From NCBI GenBank assembly GCA_903970315.1, contig CAJCIJ010000036.1, forward strand, positions 1-5,433: 5,433 bases of DNA, read 5' to 3'. Under the pieces are notes generated by a model. That model was not told where the DNA came from and searched no databases. It was given only the letters and a program-made list of their open reading frames with translations. Shown in pieces: positions 5,298 to 5,433 of this stretch. Position 1 is the first letter of the stretch. Each line of letters opens with the position of its first letter. Made by a program: the position numbers and the translations under genes. The stretch comes from Actinomycetota bacterium. Lineage in GTDB: Bacteria > Actinomycetota > Thermoleophilia > Solirubrobacterales > Solirubrobacteraceae.

Positions 5298-5433
5298 TCA
5301 GTCGTGCCAGTCGACGGGCCCGGCGACCAGCGTGTGGCTGCCCAGTGGCCGTCCCACGATCTCCTGGGCGCGGCGGGCGCACGCGATCAGGGCGGGCAGT
5401 TCGATCCCAGTGTCGATGCCCATCTCGCCGAGC
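5298..5433 (-). CDS. Probable hydroxymethylglutaryl-CoA lyase, C-terminal 44 residues, cut by right edge
   Basis: HMG-CoA lyase cleaves 3-hydroxy-3-methylglutaryl-CoA to acetyl-CoA and acetoacetate, the last step of leucine degradation. Only the C-terminus is visible, ending at a TGA (5300-5298). Its pattern LGEMGIDTGIELPAL, then a helix ARRAQEIVGRPL, then a short tail, aligns with the ending of human HMG-CoA lyase as I recall it (LEGLGIHTGVNLQKLLEAG...). The catalytic barrel and the Cys-containing signature loop lie off the edge, so family membership rests on this ending plus gene context. Another member of the HMGL-like aldolase/lyase family remains possible. The same strand continues, after 114 bp, into the large secreted-protein gene. 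Confidence 0.75.
   Translation of the reverse strand, partial: LGEMGIDTGIELPALIACARRAQEIVGRPLGSHTLVAGPVDWHD

Overview
The window is high-GC DNA (hand counts of sample 60-base lines give about 72% outside the middle of the largest gene) from what looks like an actinobacterium. A Thermoleophilia/Solirubrobacterales-type genome is my best guess. This rests on the GC content, actinobacterial-style acyl-CoA metabolism genes, a candidate leaderless promoter, and a secreted PKD/fibronectin-like protein ending in a Lys-Pro tail. The taxonomic placement is inference only.

Layout, left to right. Positions 1-808 (minus) carry the N-terminal half of a biotin-dependent acyl-CoA carboxylase carboxyltransferase (beta) subunit; the gene runs off the left edge. 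A 90-bp divergent promoter region (809-898) follows. It holds a near-ideal leaderless -10 element for the carboxyltransferase, a short palindrome, and a Shine-Dalgarno for the rightward gene. Positions 899-1678 (plus) encode a complete enoyl-CoA hydratase/crotonase with both catalytic glutamates. An 84-bp convergent gap (1679-1763) is filled with GC-rich hairpins, including a 13-bp direct repeat. Positions 1764-5183 (minus) encode a 1139-residue secreted multidomain protein: signal peptide, N-terminal beta module, Thr-rich linker, PKD domain, long uncharacterised beta-rich core, C-terminal beta/FN3-like modules, Lys-Pro tail. A 114-bp gap with two inverted repeats precedes it. Positions 5298-5433 (minus) are the last 44 codons of a probable 3-hydroxy-3-methylglutaryl-CoA lyase.

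Three genes fit one pathway. A carboxylase beta subunit of the methylcrotonyl/propionyl-CoA class, a crotonase that could be methylglutaconyl-CoA hydratase, and HMG-CoA lyase are successive steps of leucine/isovalerate breakdown to acetyl-CoA and acetoacetate. The large secreted protein sits inside this cluster without an obvious metabolic link. Its core has clearly lower GC than the surrounding DNA. The least explained content of the window is this protein's roughly 500-residue core. I saw no tRNA, rRNA, CRISPR array, transposase or att site.
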